64,000 nucleotides of DNA from Symbiodinium natans (lineage: Eukaryota > Sar > Dinophyceae > Suessiales > Symbiodiniaceae): positions 197,659 to 261,658 of the forward strand of contig CAJNDS010002150.1 in the NCBI GenBank assembly GCA_905221605.1. The letters are read 5' to 3'. The translations under genes and the position numbers were made by a program. The stretch's first letter is position 1. Each line of letters opens with the position of its first letter. The notes beneath the pieces were generated by a model that saw only the letters and a list, made by a program, of their open reading frames with translations, ran no database searches and was not told the DNA's origin. Below are positions 29,893-40,534 of this stretch, piece after piece.

Positions 29893-30880
29893 GTGTGGGG
29901 CGGATTTAGGGTCTTCGGGGTTAGGGTTTGTTTAGGGTTTAGGGTTTATAGGGGTTTGGGGTTTGGGGTTTGGGGTTTGGGGCTTGGGGCTTGGGGTTTG
30001 GGTCTGGGGCTTGAGGTTTGGGGCCTGAACCCCAAGCCAACATGTTCACTTCTACGCCCGGAGTTGACGGGGGCAGGGCATCAAAAGTGTGAACGAATTC
30101 GCTGCAATGCTCTGGAAGATCGGACCTAAAATTTGGGTCGGGTGGGCATTTGAGAATCTATAACCCCTAAGCTTCCCCAAAGCATCCCAAAACCCTATAA
30201 AACCTCTATGCTGATTGGGGTCGAAGGGCTAAGAACATCTAGCGCCTAGAGCCAAAACTTCCTATGGAGCACCCTAAACTCCTAAGCCCCTAGCCCCGCA
30301 AATCCTGAAACCCTAAACGCCACGCCACAAACCCAGAACTCAACACCCTAAACCCTATGCCCTTGGGGCCTCTACGGAGCTGTTGGTCTCGTGCTGAGCC
30401 GCCTGGTACGGACTGGGCCCCGAAGCAGGTTCCCTCACTAACCCCCCTCACCCTTCAGGGCTTAGGGTTTAGGGCTTGTAAGGTGATAAGGTTATTGGCA
30501 TTGGGCAATCTTGGCGTTCAATCGTTTCATGACAAGGTAGGCCACATGAACGATGCTAGGTGGGGTACGTGGTCGTAACTTGCTCTAACCATGCTTGAGA
30601 TGCTGCTTACAAGCCCGTTTGTCGCAAGAACTTTCGAGCATGTTGGTAGATAATTGAACCTTTGGTGGATGCTTCAGGTCACTGAAAGCCATATCACGGG
30701 CGGCTTCCCAAAGGCTTCACCGGAACCCTAAGCCATTCTCCGGGTGAGGAGAGGAGAGGAGCTCGGCTGTTTGCACCAAACACGCCCCCACCTTCCACAA
30801 CCCCATCCCCCGACCTCAACAAAGCCGCTTGAAGGCGTGCTTTCTGTGACCATGCAGAGTTTGGGGCTCAGAGGTGTAGG

Positions 30881-31039
30881 TTGGGATGTTCCCCCTTAAT
30901 CTAACAGTCCTTCATAGGGATTACAGTGCCCTGTTGCCCTAAACCCTAAACCCTAAACCCTCAACCCTAAACCCTAAACCCTAAACCCTAAACCCTGAAC
31001 CCTAAACCCTAAACCCTGAGTATAAGGGGGAAATCCCAA
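30881..31039 (+). mobile_element. Hairpin element copy 3 with telomeric insert
   Basis: Ends TTGGGATGTTCCCCCTTAAT and the complement of TTGGGATTTCCCCCTTATA match the 105-bp family. The interior is replaced by about eleven CCCTAAA copies (30937-31015). Confidence 0.78.
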
Positions 31040-31137
31040 GGTGTAAGGCTTGAAGATGGTGGGTGAATGCTTGGGCTCTGCCTCTGCCTTGTCCAGCTGC
31101 GCCCGGAGCTCTCGGTAGAGATCTGGGTCCTCTTGCA
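31015..31137 (-). CDS. Internal exon partly built from the element end
   Basis: After CCTGAG the frame reads QEDPDLYRELRAQLDKAEAE, PKHSPTIFKPYT, then LGFPPYTQ translated from the hairpin element terminus, and stops at donor G|GTTTAGGG inside the telomeric insert. Two bases plus 40 codons plus one. The N-terminal part is strongly coding. Confidence 0.7.
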
Positions 31138-31571
31138 CTCAGGTTTAGGGTTTAGGGTTTAGGGTTTAGGATTTAGGGTTTGGGGTTTAGGGGTTAGGGA
31201 TTAGGGTTTAGGGTTTAGGGAGGCGCATCAATCTCCACACGCATGCACCGGCAGGGAGCTCCAATATCATGCTGACTCAAACTCCCTAACCCTGAGTCCG
31301 CCAGTGCTTGAAAAGCCCCAAGCAGAATATGTCCGTCCCAAGCCCGAAACCGGAGAACTCGAATGGGAATGCGGCCCAAACAGGGGAAAACCGGGTTGGG
31401 GGTTTAGGGTTTGGGTCCCTGCACTGGGTACTGAAGGCCCCACATTGTGGGCAGCTGCTACTAACCCCAGATGACCTGCAGCCCAGAGCCAATTGGCTAA
31501 AACTACCCAAAACCCTATAACCTATAACCCAACTCTAAGCCTGTAAGCAACTACCAAAAACGATTAAACGG

Positions 31572-31780
31572 TTGCCTGCCGGCAGGTTTCCTGCCAAAAC
31601 CCTGAACCCCGAAAGCGTGGAGGGGGGGGGGGGGGGCTGCGTCGAAAGAAAGGCAGCCCGTTCCTCAAGGATGTGGCGCTCGATTTCCGCCAAGTTTCCT
31701 GACATCCCAATGAACCCATGGGTTGTGGGGCTTGAAGTTTATGAGGTTGAGGGTTGCCTCACAGACCCTGAAATTTCAAG
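31572..31780 (+). CDS. Putative exon, unknown
   Basis: Frame after a poly-G run: CVERKAARSSRMWRSISAKF, then NPWVVGLEVYEVEGCLTDPE IS to donor GTAGAA. Start undecided; the part 3' of the G run is the reliable piece. Confidence 0.45.
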
Positions 31781-31833
31781 GTAGAAGTCCGCTGGTGGCT
31801 AGTCTACTTGTACCAAGACGTTAGGTTGACTGC

Positions 31834-32034
31834 ATGGCTGCTTCGGGCTTCGGAGTTCATTTCAGTTACGGGATCCTCGCTACGCAGCAGAAGGCTCAGA
31901 ATGACGCCTTGACGTATGTGGGCCTCATTTCGAGTAGATGGCATCAACTATGGGAGGTGGGAAAGAACCGCAAAAAAAAGGAACCTAAACAAATGAAGCG
32001 TCATCCCCTTCATCAGGTAATTTACAGTATGTAA
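31834..32034 (+). CDS. 66-aa ORF, unknown
   Basis: ATG 31834, MAASGFGVHFSYGILATQQK then DALTYVGLISSRWHQLWE; a GTGGGA donor follows LWE, after which the frame turns lysine-rich. Reasonable coding look. Confidence 0.48.
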   Translation: MAASGFGVHFSYGILATQQKAQNDALTYVGLISSRWHQLWEVGKNRKKKEPKQMKRHPLHQVIYSM

Positions 32035-32234
32035 TGCCCCAAATACCGATGCCAAAGGATTTTGCGACCCTTTTCTCTTTTCGGACACGATCCATTAAGG
32101 CTCAACACCGCATGCACTTGGACGCACGCCTCGGCTGTTAAGGGATCTCTGTAGTGATGCAGATGAAAACAAGCTCGACCATGAAACTCACTGCTAATGG
32201 CTTCAGCTTCTTCCTGCAAAGTTTGCATGCCCAT
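32022..32234 (-). CDS. 70-aa ORF, unknown
   Basis: ATG 32234, MGMQTLQEEAEAISSEFHGR then ACFHLHHYRDPLTAEACVQV to TAA. Tail-to-tail with the ORF at 31834, overlapping by 13 bp. Product unknown. Confidence 0.55.
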   Translation of the reverse strand: MGMQTLQEEAEAISSEFHGRACFHLHHYRDPLTAEACVQVHAVLSLNGSCPKREKGRKILWHRYLGHYIL

Positions 32235-32478
32235 AGCACATAGGGTTTAGGGTTTAGGGTTTAGGGTTTAGGGCCTGGAGTATGACACAAGCAGTTGGTC
32301 GAACCCGTCAGCTGTTTACAGGCTTACGCATGCTACGAGCAGAAAGGGAGGGGAGTGCTCAGCATCAATCGCAACTGTAGCGCCAGAACGCCATTCGCAT
32401 CACCACTTCAAGTTTTATCGATGAAACTCCGGACCTGCACACGCTCTTTTGCAACGCGCACCCTAAATCAGCCAAAGC

Positions 32479-32601
32479 CTTACTTGGTAGCCCAGCAACA
32501 ACGTTATAATAAGGGCACCCTTTTTTTGTGTTAGTTATTTTATAAGGGAAACCCGAACCAAAAAAAAAGGGTACAGGGTACCACTGGGCTACCAAGCTTA
32601 A
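32479..32601 (+). mobile_element. 123-bp hairpin element, family E
   Basis: CTTACTTGGTAGCCCAGCAA at the left, inverse CTGGGCTACCAAGCTTAAG at the right, with inner GGGCACCC and GGGTAC arms. No coding content. Confidence 0.7.
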
Positions 32602-32837
32602 GAACCCCAAGCCCCTCATTAGGGCATGGGCGGCCCTATTCTGAACCGCAACTCCCCAGCCCTTCTGCGTGTTTCCGGATTCCGGATGCAGGGTTTATGG
32701 GGTTTATGGGTTTTTGGTGTTTTTTGGGCTTTTAGCGTCAAAAAGGGGCTCCAGTTAGGTTACACGCTGCCATGGCTGTAACTAGTTGACAAACCCCCAA
32801 GCCCCAAAATCCCAAAAACACCAGACCCCAGACTAAC

Positions 32838-32891
32838 GTCGTGCCCGGCCACCCGCAGTGGGCTCCGATCGCAGCATGCGACTTCTCATGC
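32838..32891 (-). CDS. Possible TSP1-repeat exon
   Basis: Acceptor CCTTTCAG, then MRSRMLRSEPTAGGRARR, like the R.R.......GG segment of TSP1 but without the following C; donor GTTAGT. Confidence 0.42.
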
Positions 32892-33258
32892 CTGAAAGGG
32901 ATGGGGTCCCTCAATCCCTCACCTCTGTGCACTCTGATGTGGCTTGCGTAGAGGGTTTAGGGTTTAGGGTTTAGGGCTTAGGGTTTAGGGTTCAGGGTTC
33001 AGGGTTTAGGGTTTAGGGTTTAGGGCAGGTGTACGATTCATTTTTGCCCGTAGGTTTGTGAGGGCTGGGTGGGTCGCGGGGCGGGGGCGGGGGGGGGATT
33101 CTTTTCTGTAGAGCTGTAGAGTTCACCCGACAGTGAACCCCAACTGCATGTGCTGTGCGAACTGGGCTAATATCACAAGATCGAACGAAAACCACAGAAA
33201 AGATAAGAGATTAAGAAACTAAGACAAACAGTGCAAACAATAACATGACAATGCACAC

Positions 33259-33385
33259 CTTTCCACCCGTGTAACCTGTAACGACTCGCAAACTGGATCG
33301 CATTGACCGCAAGCCCAACCACCGCACGCGTGTTCCTGTAATGAAGCATCAACGAGGAGTTCGCGAGCAGCCGCTTGCCAAAGTA
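33259..33385 (-). CDS. Putative exon
   Basis: Acceptor CTGGATAG, then YFGKRLLANSSLMLHYRNTR and AVVGLAVNAIQFASRYRLHG WK, then donor GTGTGC. Another frame is also open across it (cysteine-rich), so this is tentative. Confidence 0.42.
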
Positions 33386-33701
33386 CTATCCAGCAAATAA
33401 ACTCTAAGCAAGCTCTGTAACCCCTAAACCCTGAACGCATGCTGAATAGCACGTCAAGCTCCCTATCTCCCAACGGGTGACTTAAAAAAAAACATTCTTC
33501 GCAGCTTCAGGATTTGGACTGCGCAGGGTTTCAGCGGGAATTGTCTTCGCGCAGGGATGGGGGTTTAGGGTTTAGGGTTTAGGGTTTAGGGTTTAGGGTT
33601 TAGGGGTTTCAAGACTTCAGTCAGGTCCATGGCTCGGGCTTGAGGACCGTATCCTTGGGAGACGACTCAGCGAAACTTTGATGAAGGCTCTTGATTGTGC
33701 T

Positions 33702-33806
33702 TATATTTAAAGTACCCACTAGGGCTATGTAGCATTTAGAGTACCCGTTAGGGTTATGTGGTATTTAGAGTCCCCATTAGGGTTAGGTAGAATACCCATT
33801 AGGGTG
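33702..33806 (+). repeat. ~33-bp tandem repeat, three units
   Basis: Units of the form AGAGTACCCGTTAGGGTTAT plus GTGGTATTT, grading into TTTAGGG copies at 33808. Confidence 0.8.
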
Positions 33807-33963
33807 GGTTTAGGGTTTAGGGTTTAGGGTTTAGGGTTTAGCATTTGGGGTTTAGGGCTCGGGGTTTGGGACGACACGAGCCCCGGTTCCGGCCTAGGGC
33901 CGAGGCGTGTCCTGTAGCAGACACCTCAGCTGGTAGAGCAGGTTTCCATGCGCGGATTCATTT

Positions 33964-34030
33964 TGGGTTTAGGGTTTAGGGTTTAGGGTTTAGGGTTTAG
34001 GGTTTAGGGTTTAGGGTTTAGGGTTTAGGG
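33964..34030 (+). repeat. TTTAGGG block
   Basis: About nine G-strand copies. Confidence 0.93.
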
Positions 34031-34059
34031 CACTTGCCACGACCAGGTCTTGTAGGCTC

Positions 34060-34790
34060 CACATGACTCCCCGGCGAGGAGAAGAGTCACGAACATAAGT
34101 CGATAGAAACACTAAAGGCCCTAAACCCCAAGCCCTTAACCCTAAACAATTCAACCCTAAACCAGAAGGCTCCAAACAGCCCAAAGGAGGTAAACGATAA
34201 TGAATTCAACAAATCCTTCAACTAGGTATTCTTCGTTTGCTTGAGCCCTAGGGAAAACCACGAGAATCCTTCTTAGAGCTCCTTAGGCTGGGCCAGTCTT
34301 CTTACGAATCCCTGTCTTGACCTCCCTTTTGCGAGGCCAGGGTTTAGGGTTTTGGGTTTTGAGACCCCATTGCACGTACTGATTAGGGCATGTTTCGCGG
34401 TCCAGGGTGGGTTTAAGCAAAGGTTCGGGGGGTGCAAAATCTTGGGTGTTTCGTTTTTTTTAAAACTAATGGAGGGGATGTTGGAGAAAGGGCTCACGAC
34501 ATGGAGGCCCCCCCCCCCCTCTGAACGAAACGAAACCTGTGTGGCCCCTTAGCCCCCTTCCAGGGAAAAAGTGTATGCCTAGTACCTCAAAGGCGGGCTC
34601 GGCTTCAGGGCTTCACGGGAGCTTGGGCTGCCTCATCACCTGCAGGCCCGCGCTCTCCCTCATAAACCACTAAATGCTCAGATGGTTATAAGGGTTTAGG
34701 GAGCAGAAACCCTAAACCCGAAACCCTAAACCCTAAACCCTATCACTAGACACATAACCTGTCTGGGTCAAGCTGGGCGCTCTGCAAACC
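34060..34790. other. Stretch without a supported gene
   Basis: Open frames on both strands at 34273-34552 compete and neither convinces. Contains a poly-C run at 34508 and two short CCCTAAA clusters. Confidence 0.5.
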
Positions 34791-34810
34791 CTGAAGCCCT
34801 GCCAGGGCAC

Positions 34811-34918
34811 CGCGACTTCAGCATCTTTTCTTGACGTCCGGCGTCCTTCGTGAAGTGTCTCCTGCAGTTTCAGCCCAAGATATTTGCTGGTCTTACTGAA
34901 CTCGCACGCCCGAATTTC
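34811..34918 (-). CDS. Internal exon, unknown
   Basis: Acceptor CGGCTGTTAG, exactly 36 codons EIRACEFSKTSKYLGLKLQE then TLHEGRRTSRKDAEVA, donor GTGCCC. Phase 0 both sides, strongly protein-like. Family not recognised. Confidence 0.78.
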
Positions 34919-35100
34919 CTAACAGCCGCACTATGAAGAAATCCTACGCACTCCACAAGCTCAGAGCATGCAAGCTCAAGCCCTCTCTCATGCCTCAGTG
35001 TCCACCACCCTCAAACCTTCAACCGTTTAGGGATCAGGGTTTAGGGTTTAGGGTTTAGGGTTTAGGGTTTAGGGTTTAGGGCACCCCGAAAGCCCTAAAC

Positions 35101-35171
35101 CAGCTGGGCCAAGCATCAGCTGCCAAGCCATGGAAGAGCGCCAGTAAGGCGAATGACCGCCACCCAAGCGC
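35101..35171 (-). CDS. Exon with signal-peptide-like sequence
   Basis: Acceptor GTCCGCAG, then ALGWRSFALLALFHGLAADA W: a basic residue, a hydrophobic core and an A-D-A cleavage-like end, as in a secretory leader. Donor CTG|GTTTAGGG from repeat DNA. No ATG in the exon, so the start would lie in an upstream exon. Confidence 0.55.
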
Positions 35172-35315
35172 CTGCGGACCAGAGGCTTCTTTGGGTTTAG
35201 GGTTTAGGGTTTAGGGTTTAGGGCTTAGGGCTTAGGGTTTAGGGTTTGGGGTTTGGGGTTTGGGGTTCAGGGTTTAGGGTGAGGGGGGGGGGGGCGGGAG
35301 GCGGGGAGGGGGCAC

Positions 35316-35422
35316 GACTCGGAGATTTGTAAGAGCAACTTCCTGAGGCTCCGCTTCGTCTCTTGACACCTGCACTCAATGGCAACCGGCGCATTCTCGC
35401 AGGCTCGCAGCCAGGAGCCGAA
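35316..35422 (-). CDS. Internal exon, unknown
   Basis: Acceptor CCCCAAAAG, 35 codons FGSWLRACENAPVAIECRCQ then ETKRSLRKLLLQISE, then donor GTGCCC, the same hexamer as at 34811. Strong coding look. Confidence 0.65.
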
Positions 35423-35632
35423 CTTTTGGGGCCCAAACCTCCACATCTACATAGCCAAGAACAACAAATAAGATAACAGACCTTGCAGCTACTCTCATGG
35501 CACTTGTCTTGGTGCCCGCCCCAAACTGTCAGGAATATACAACTACTTATACTGGAGGCCGCTTGAGGGAGCCGTCATTTAGATCAACCTCGGATCCCAA
35601 AAACCCAAAACCCTAAACCCTCAACCCAGCCC

Positions 35633-35703
35633 ATGAGTGATTCTCATGCCTTTTGGGCTGATCTGCTTGCTCTCAACATACCTTGGGCGGCCGCTCTTCT
35701 CAA
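35633..35703 (+). CDS. First exon, unknown
   Basis: ATG 35633, MSDSHAFWADLLALNIPWAA ALL, then donor AA|GTACGG running into TTTAGGG copies. A candidate next exon starts after GGTCCCCAG at 35811 (VTARHGG). Confidence 0.62.
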
Positions 35704-35930
35704 GTACGGTTTAGGGTTTAGGGTTTAGGGCTTAGGGCTTAGGGCTTAGGGTTTAGGGCCGGGTTTAAAATCTAGGCCACTAATATGCCCTGATTTTGGG
35801 GTCCCCAGCGTCACCGCCCGGCACGGAGGAGGTCAAGGGTACATAATGGGGTTTGTGCAGGGACCTTTGGCTAGGGGTTTAAGGTTTTCAGGCTTGGGGT
35901 TTTAGGGTTTGGGGTGTTTAGAGTGGTTTC

Positions 35931-36001
35931 TAAACCCTAAACCCTAAACCCTAAACCCTAAACCCTAAACCCTAAGCCCTAAACCCTAAACCCTAAACCC
36001 T
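35931..36001 (+). repeat. CCCTAAA block
   Basis: About ten C-strand copies. Confidence 0.93.
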
Positions 36002-36307
36002 CGGAAGCAGGTTCTTGTGTTCAGAGGTCTTCGAGTGCCTAGAGTTCAGGGTTCAGGGCTTGGAGGTGGGGTCGGGACCGACGTGACCGACACGGGACAT
36101 GGGACCATGTATCAAGCCCCAAAACCCTAAACCCTAAACCCTCAACCCTCAACCTGAACCCGACCTTAGGTTGGGGAGAAGATGTCGATTGAATGTTTCG
36201 GGGCTGCAAAACCCTGCAACCCTCAACCTCAAAATTGCAAGACCCGAGGAACTAGAGGCCCCAAACCCTAAAACCGAACCAACAGCCACACCACAGTAGG
36301 CGGGTGG

Positions 36308-36357
36308 GAGGAGGAGGAGGAGGAGGAGGAGGAGGAGGAGGAGGAGGAGGAGGAGGA
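36308..36357 (+). repeat. (AGG)n trinucleotide repeat
   Basis: About 16 perfect units. On the minus strand it continues an open frame that starts ATG 36442, MRVTRHFESGFEHLSELWPL, as a poly-Leu run; that start could be a real first exon but the repeat is not trusted as coding. Confidence 0.9.
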
Positions 36358-36728
36358 TACGAGGCGCAGTCCCTCTCCCCAGCAAGGGCCATAACTCAGA
36401 GAGATGCTCAAACCCTGACTCGAAATGACGGGTCACGCGCATGGAACATGTAGGGATCTGTGTCTCACCTCGGTGCAGTAGTAAAGGTTTAGGCTTGTCT
36501 TGTTGTTGTGTTTTTTTGTTGGGGGGGGGGGGGGAGGGGAAGGCTAGCTAGTGAGTCTACAAGGAAACACACGCCAACAGCAAGAGAACATGTGTACATA
36601 TTTGTGGGTCCTAGCAGGGTGAAGTATGGCCTCTGTTTAAATACCCACAATTATTCAGGCCCGAAAGCCTTGAATCCAGTACAGTAGCTTACTCTGGGTG
36701 CAGAGGTTTCTGGTGCTGATTCATGATT

Positions 36729-36797
36729 AAACCCTAAACCCTAAACCCTAAACCCTAAACCCTAAACCCTAAACCCTAAACCCTAAACCCTAAACCC
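36729..36797 (+). repeat. CCCTAAA block
   Basis: Ten perfect C-strand copies just upstream of the plus exon at 36825. Confidence 0.95.
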
Positions 36798-36824
36798 AGG
36801 GAATTCAGAGTTTAGGATCCCAAG

Positions 36825-36884
36825 GTGCAAGCCGCCGTGCTCATCTGGCGCGAGCGCGCTGCAATTCTGACCCAGAGCCCGTGA
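36825..36884 (+). CDS. Terminal exon, unknown
   Basis: Acceptor GATCCCAAG, then VQAAVLIWRERAAILTQSP and TGA, exactly 20 codons with stop. Confidence 0.58.
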   Translation: MQAAVLIWRERAAILTQSP

Positions 36885-36899
36885 TTGAACCCGAAACGG

Positions 36900-37290
36900 C
36901 CCTGAGGCCTAAACCCCAGCCAGTGAAGTTATCTACTGTCTGCTTCAGAACCCCAAAAGAATAACAAATAATAAGCCCTGTATTACCCTTAACAAGGAAG
37001 AATGTATCTTTATTTGTTGGGGGGCTCTTAAGCTATTGGTAGTTGTGTGAGTGGCTTCCGAACGCTCAAGCACCCACGCAGCCTAAGCACAGTGGCGGGA
37101 CAATTTCTGGGCCCGAAACACTGGGTTTGCTTCGAGGGTCCTGTCGGTTTGGTGTTTCAGGACCCTAAACCTAAACCTTAAACCCGCAGACTTGTTCGGT
37201 TTAGTCGGTTTGGTGCTTCAGGTCTGGGGAGGAGGTTCGGCGCTTTGAGGCTTCAGGGGCTTACCCGCGCTACTTCTGCCGTTCCTGGTC
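36900..37290. other. Stretch without a supported gene
   Basis: Degenerate repeat fragments and a GGTTTGGTGTTTCAGG-type short duplication near 37150 and 37205. No exon called. Confidence 0.5.
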
Positions 37291-37310
37291 CTAAACCCTC
37301 AACCCTACAC

Positions 37311-38123
37311 CCCATGTTCCTGAGGCCGCAGCAGAAAACTCCGGAAGAACCACTTTGTGGTGAGGGGAGCCATACCACACAGTGGTCTGAGCCGCTCAAC
37401 GGCTGTGTGCGCGAAGCCTAAGCCCTCTACATTGGAGATTTGGGAGTCTCGGGTTTGGAGTTTAGGGCCTTTGGGCTTTATGGTCTGCATTGGAGATTTG
37501 GGAGTTTAGGGTTTGGTGTTTAAGGGCCTTAGGGCCTAATCGGGCTTAGGGTTTCTAGGTCGCACATGTTAGAAGTAGGGTCAGCCTACAAGTGAGCCTC
37601 ACACATCTGAGGACTCTAGCGTAAACTGCCCTGAAAGTCCCAACCTCCAATCCTGACAAGTTTAACACGACCCTGAAACCGCAACCCTTTTAGCCCTAAG
37701 AACTTTGCATAAAGCTCTGAACCTTACTACGCCCTAGGCGCTCAACCTTAAAGGTCCAAACCCGGCAGCCCTTAAGCACTTGGATGCCCAAAAGCCCGAA
37801 ACCACCCTGTCTGGGGAATTCTTCCGGGCCTCGCGTAGAGTGAACGTAAGCTCGGGTTCGGGTCAGAGTTTAGGGTTTAGGATTCGGGGGTTTGGCGCTC
37901 ACCTTGCGGAGACCCTACAACAAATGTAGGGTTTAGGGTGTGTGTTGTCTAAGGCTGATGGCCCTATAGGGAACCCATTGAATTTTTCCCTTATTTCGAA
38001 TTCCGTCCACCCTCAACCGTAAACCCGAAGCCCTTTCTTCAGGTCTTGGAACCCTGTCTTCGGTCCAAGATGTCTGAGCTTCCACAAATTCAGAGCTGTT
38101 TAGGGGCAGTGTCAGGCAGCTAC
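37311..38123 (-). CDS. Two phase-matched exons of one gene
   Basis: Exon A (38025-38123): acceptor TGCCTCAAG, SCLTLPLNSSEFVEAQTSWT then EDRVPRPEERAS, ending with one base before donor G|GTTTACGG. Exon B (37311-37417): acceptor GGGCTTAG, two bases, then FAHTAVERLRPLCGMAPLTT and KWFFRSFLLRPQEHG, donor GTGTAG. 1+2 bases complete the joint codon; the intron is 607 nt. Both exons look clearly coding; product unknown. Confidence 0.78.
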
Positions 38124-38314
38124 CTTGAGGCAACAGGAAGATACTAAAGGTTCTATTTCTTGAGGCTAGATAAAGGGGCTAAGGGTCATACTTACTTCGT
38201 TACGCAGTGTGAAGTTACTAAGGGTTATCTTGAGGAGGAAGCTTGTAACTAGCCGCTTGAGGGTCTCTACCTCCCACGGCATCAGGGTTTTACGAGGGTG
38301 TCCGATCCTCAGAT

Positions 38315-38549
38315 CAGTTTGCCCGCTCTTCTTTTCGCGCGATCAGAGGTGCTGCTGACATCTTCAAAACCTCAAGACCTGCAGCTCGGCTGGGCTGCGC
38401 CTGGTGTTCTTACTTGGAGGGGTCCGCCACAGGCTTGCGTTTGGCACATGAGGGCGAAGATACCCAAAGCCCTACTGTCGGCAAGCCTCCGCTTCCGCAA
38501 ACTAAATCACACCCTAAACCCTAGAAGCCCTCAACCCTCTAGGCCCTAA
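38315..38549 (+). CDS. Possible ORF, strand uncertain
   Basis: Plus frame DPQISLPALLFARSEVLLTS then LQLGWAAPGVLTWRGPPQAC. A minus-strand exon reading (ALGIFALMCQTQACGGPLQ before GTAAGA) competes. Confidence 0.33.
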
Positions 38550-38667
38550 CCCCCAATGTATAAGTACCCATAGGGCTGTAAGTCGCTGAACACAATGCGA
38601 CGCTGACCCGCGCCTACTTCTGAGGGAGGATGATATAACTATAGCTATCCAGCTTCTACACGTACAT

Positions 38668-38760
38668 GTATTCATGTATATATATATATATATATATGTA
38701 AATATAAATAATATAAATATACATAAACAAATATATATGTATATATATATAGTATATGCA
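38668..38760 (+). repeat. TA-rich microsatellite
   Basis: (TA)n plus imperfect TAAATATA, about 90 bp. Confidence 0.88.
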
Positions 38761-38873
38761 TGTTCAAAAAAATCAATATACGTTGACTTACATGCCTGCT
38801 TATAACCACACACACGCGCGCATCTCTGGCACCTCGTGCCGTCGCAAACCCCGGACGTCGCTTGCCCGTTCAG

Positions 38874-38951
38874 AGCCGCTCCACGCGGATGTGGATGGGA
38901 TGCGCCTCTGGCATGGTGGAAAGCGCGTCGCAGGTCACCTGCCCAAGGGGG
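38874..38951 (+). CDS. Internal exon with telomeric donor
   Basis: Acceptor TTGCCCGTTCAG, then PLHADVDGMRLWHGGKRVAG HLPKG, then donor G|GTTTAGGG, where seven heptamers begin. Three frames are open; this one is the most protein-like. Confidence 0.55.
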
Positions 38952-39199
38952 GTTTAGGGTTTAGGGTTTAGGGTTTAGGGTTTAGGGTTTAGGGTTAACC
39001 CAGTAAAATCGACCTCCACAGCCAAGACTGCACCAAAACCAGTTAAACTCCGCCCCCACAACATCTACCCTTCACAGCCTCACAAAAAATGCCAGGCAAC
39101 TTCAGCAGGTGAAGCCCCTAAACCCTATTAGCCCTAAATCAACCAGAAAGGCTTTGAAGCCGTGAAGCGTTTAAACTCCCGGAAGCAGGAACTCCTCAC

Positions 39200-39234
39200 C
39201 TTGAGGGCGGCTTTGGCTCGCTCAGCCGTCGTTC
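39200..39234 (-). CDS. Putative short exon
   Basis: Acceptor GTGTTGAG, TTAERAKAALK, donor GTGAGG. Very short but with consensus donor. Confidence 0.42.
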
Positions 39235-39638
39235 CTCAACACGGAGCAGGTGGTAAGGGGCTGGGGTTTTGAGGGTCTTGAGGGTCTTGAGGGTTTTGAG
39301 GGTTTTGAGGGTTCAGGGTTTGGGGTTCCGGCTTCAGGGGTTCTCAAGAACAGTTTAAAGCAGGCTAAGGCTCCCCCGAATGGATGCTGCACAAGGGGGT
39401 CGCTTCTATTTTGTCGGACCCCTGTAGCAAATCCGGGCTGACCCGAAAGCCGCAAGCCAAGAGCAAGCAACACATCCGCAGCTCTCTCCGAAAGATACTC
39501 AGAGTCTCTATATGCTGGTCTGTTATTGACACTCTACATCGACAATTTGACCGCATGGTTTTGGCGGGTCTAAGGCTGCATAAGAGCTTCTGCTTCTTTG
39601 AGGGGGAGGGGGGGGGGGGGGTGAATAAGAGGCCGAAC

Positions 39639-39685
39639 AACCCTAAACCCTAAACCCTAAACCCTAAACCCTAAACCCTAAACCC
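39639..39685 (+). repeat. CCCTAAA block
   Basis: Six to seven copies directly after the stop of the minus exon at 39689. Confidence 0.92.
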
Positions 39686-39688
39686 CTT

Positions 39689-39748
39689 TTAGGCCCAGCT
39701 GCCCGGTGCTTGCGAGATGAGGATGCCGTAGCCTCGCCACTTATCCTC
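39689..39748 (-). CDS. Terminal exon, unknown
   Basis: Acceptor CGCCCGCCCAG, then EDKWRGYGILISQAPGSWA and TAA, exactly 20 codons with stop. Strong coding look. Confidence 0.62.
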   Translation of the reverse strand, partial: EDKWRGYGILISQAPGSWA

Positions 39749-40051
39749 CTGGGCGGGCGCTTTGGTTGATTGGCTTTAGGAAGTTAGGGTTTCAGGGCTG
39801 AGGCTTTAGGGTTTGGGATTTAGGGTTTAGGGTTTGGGGTTTAGGGCTCTCATCTTTAGTGCCGCAGGATTTGTGTGCAAGGCTTTATGGATCTGGGATT
39901 ACGGGCTCATAGGCCAAAAAGGCTACTGGGAACCACCACTATACCCTAAACCCTAAAGCCTAAACCCTGAATCCTGAACTCTGAACCCCGAACCCCGAAC
40001 CCAGACCCTAAACCCTGAACCCTAAACCAAGCCCTCAATTGTCCACTCTAG

Positions 40052-40096
40052 GGGAGAAGGCGAACGCAGGAACTCGAGCTGGCGGAGCTAGCTAGG
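40052..40096 (+). CDS. Short internal exon
   Basis: Acceptor CCACTCTAG, exactly 15 codons GRRRTQELELAELAR, donor GTAGAT. Phase 0 both sides. Confidence 0.5.
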
Positions 40097-40397
40097 GTAG
40101 ATAACGGTATGTATTTAATATACAGTGAACCTTATAAGGTTTCAGGTTTAGGGTTTAGGTTTCAGGCTTGGAGTGTGGGGATGTTATTGATAGTGTCCTA
40201 AAGGTTAAAAGGTTAAAAAGGATTCTGAGAGTCCGACCCCCCACTGAAGGCCCTTGTATACCCAAAGCCTCAAACCTAAAGCTCCATCAATTTGCTAGAT
40301 GGAACCTTAAACCTTAAACCCTAAACCCTAAACCCTAAACCCCAAACCCTAAACCCTAAACCCTAAACCCCAACCCCAGACCCTTCTTTCGGCATAC

Positions 40398-40439
40398 GTT
40401 CAACCGGAGCTTCTGGGAACTCAGCGGGCTCTGCACTTC
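40398..40439 (-). CDS. Short internal exon
   Basis: Acceptor GGGCTCTAG, SAEPAEFPEAPVE, donor GTATGC. Confidence 0.48.
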
Positions 40440-40534
40440 CTAGAGCCCCATGGGCCTCAGTTCCCGGGTTCCCCACCCTACAGAAAGCCCTTTAACCTCA
40501 ATTGGAAAACTTGGGTCCAGCCCCCCTCTCCCTA

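Noticed and set aside
33915-33960. tRNA-like CAGCTGGTAGAGCA box
   Set aside because: No acceptor stem, anticodon arm or T-arm box at the right spacing.
36149-36442. Membrane protein with 13-Leu helix
   Set aside because: The poly-Leu is the (AGG)n microsatellite read on the minus strand.
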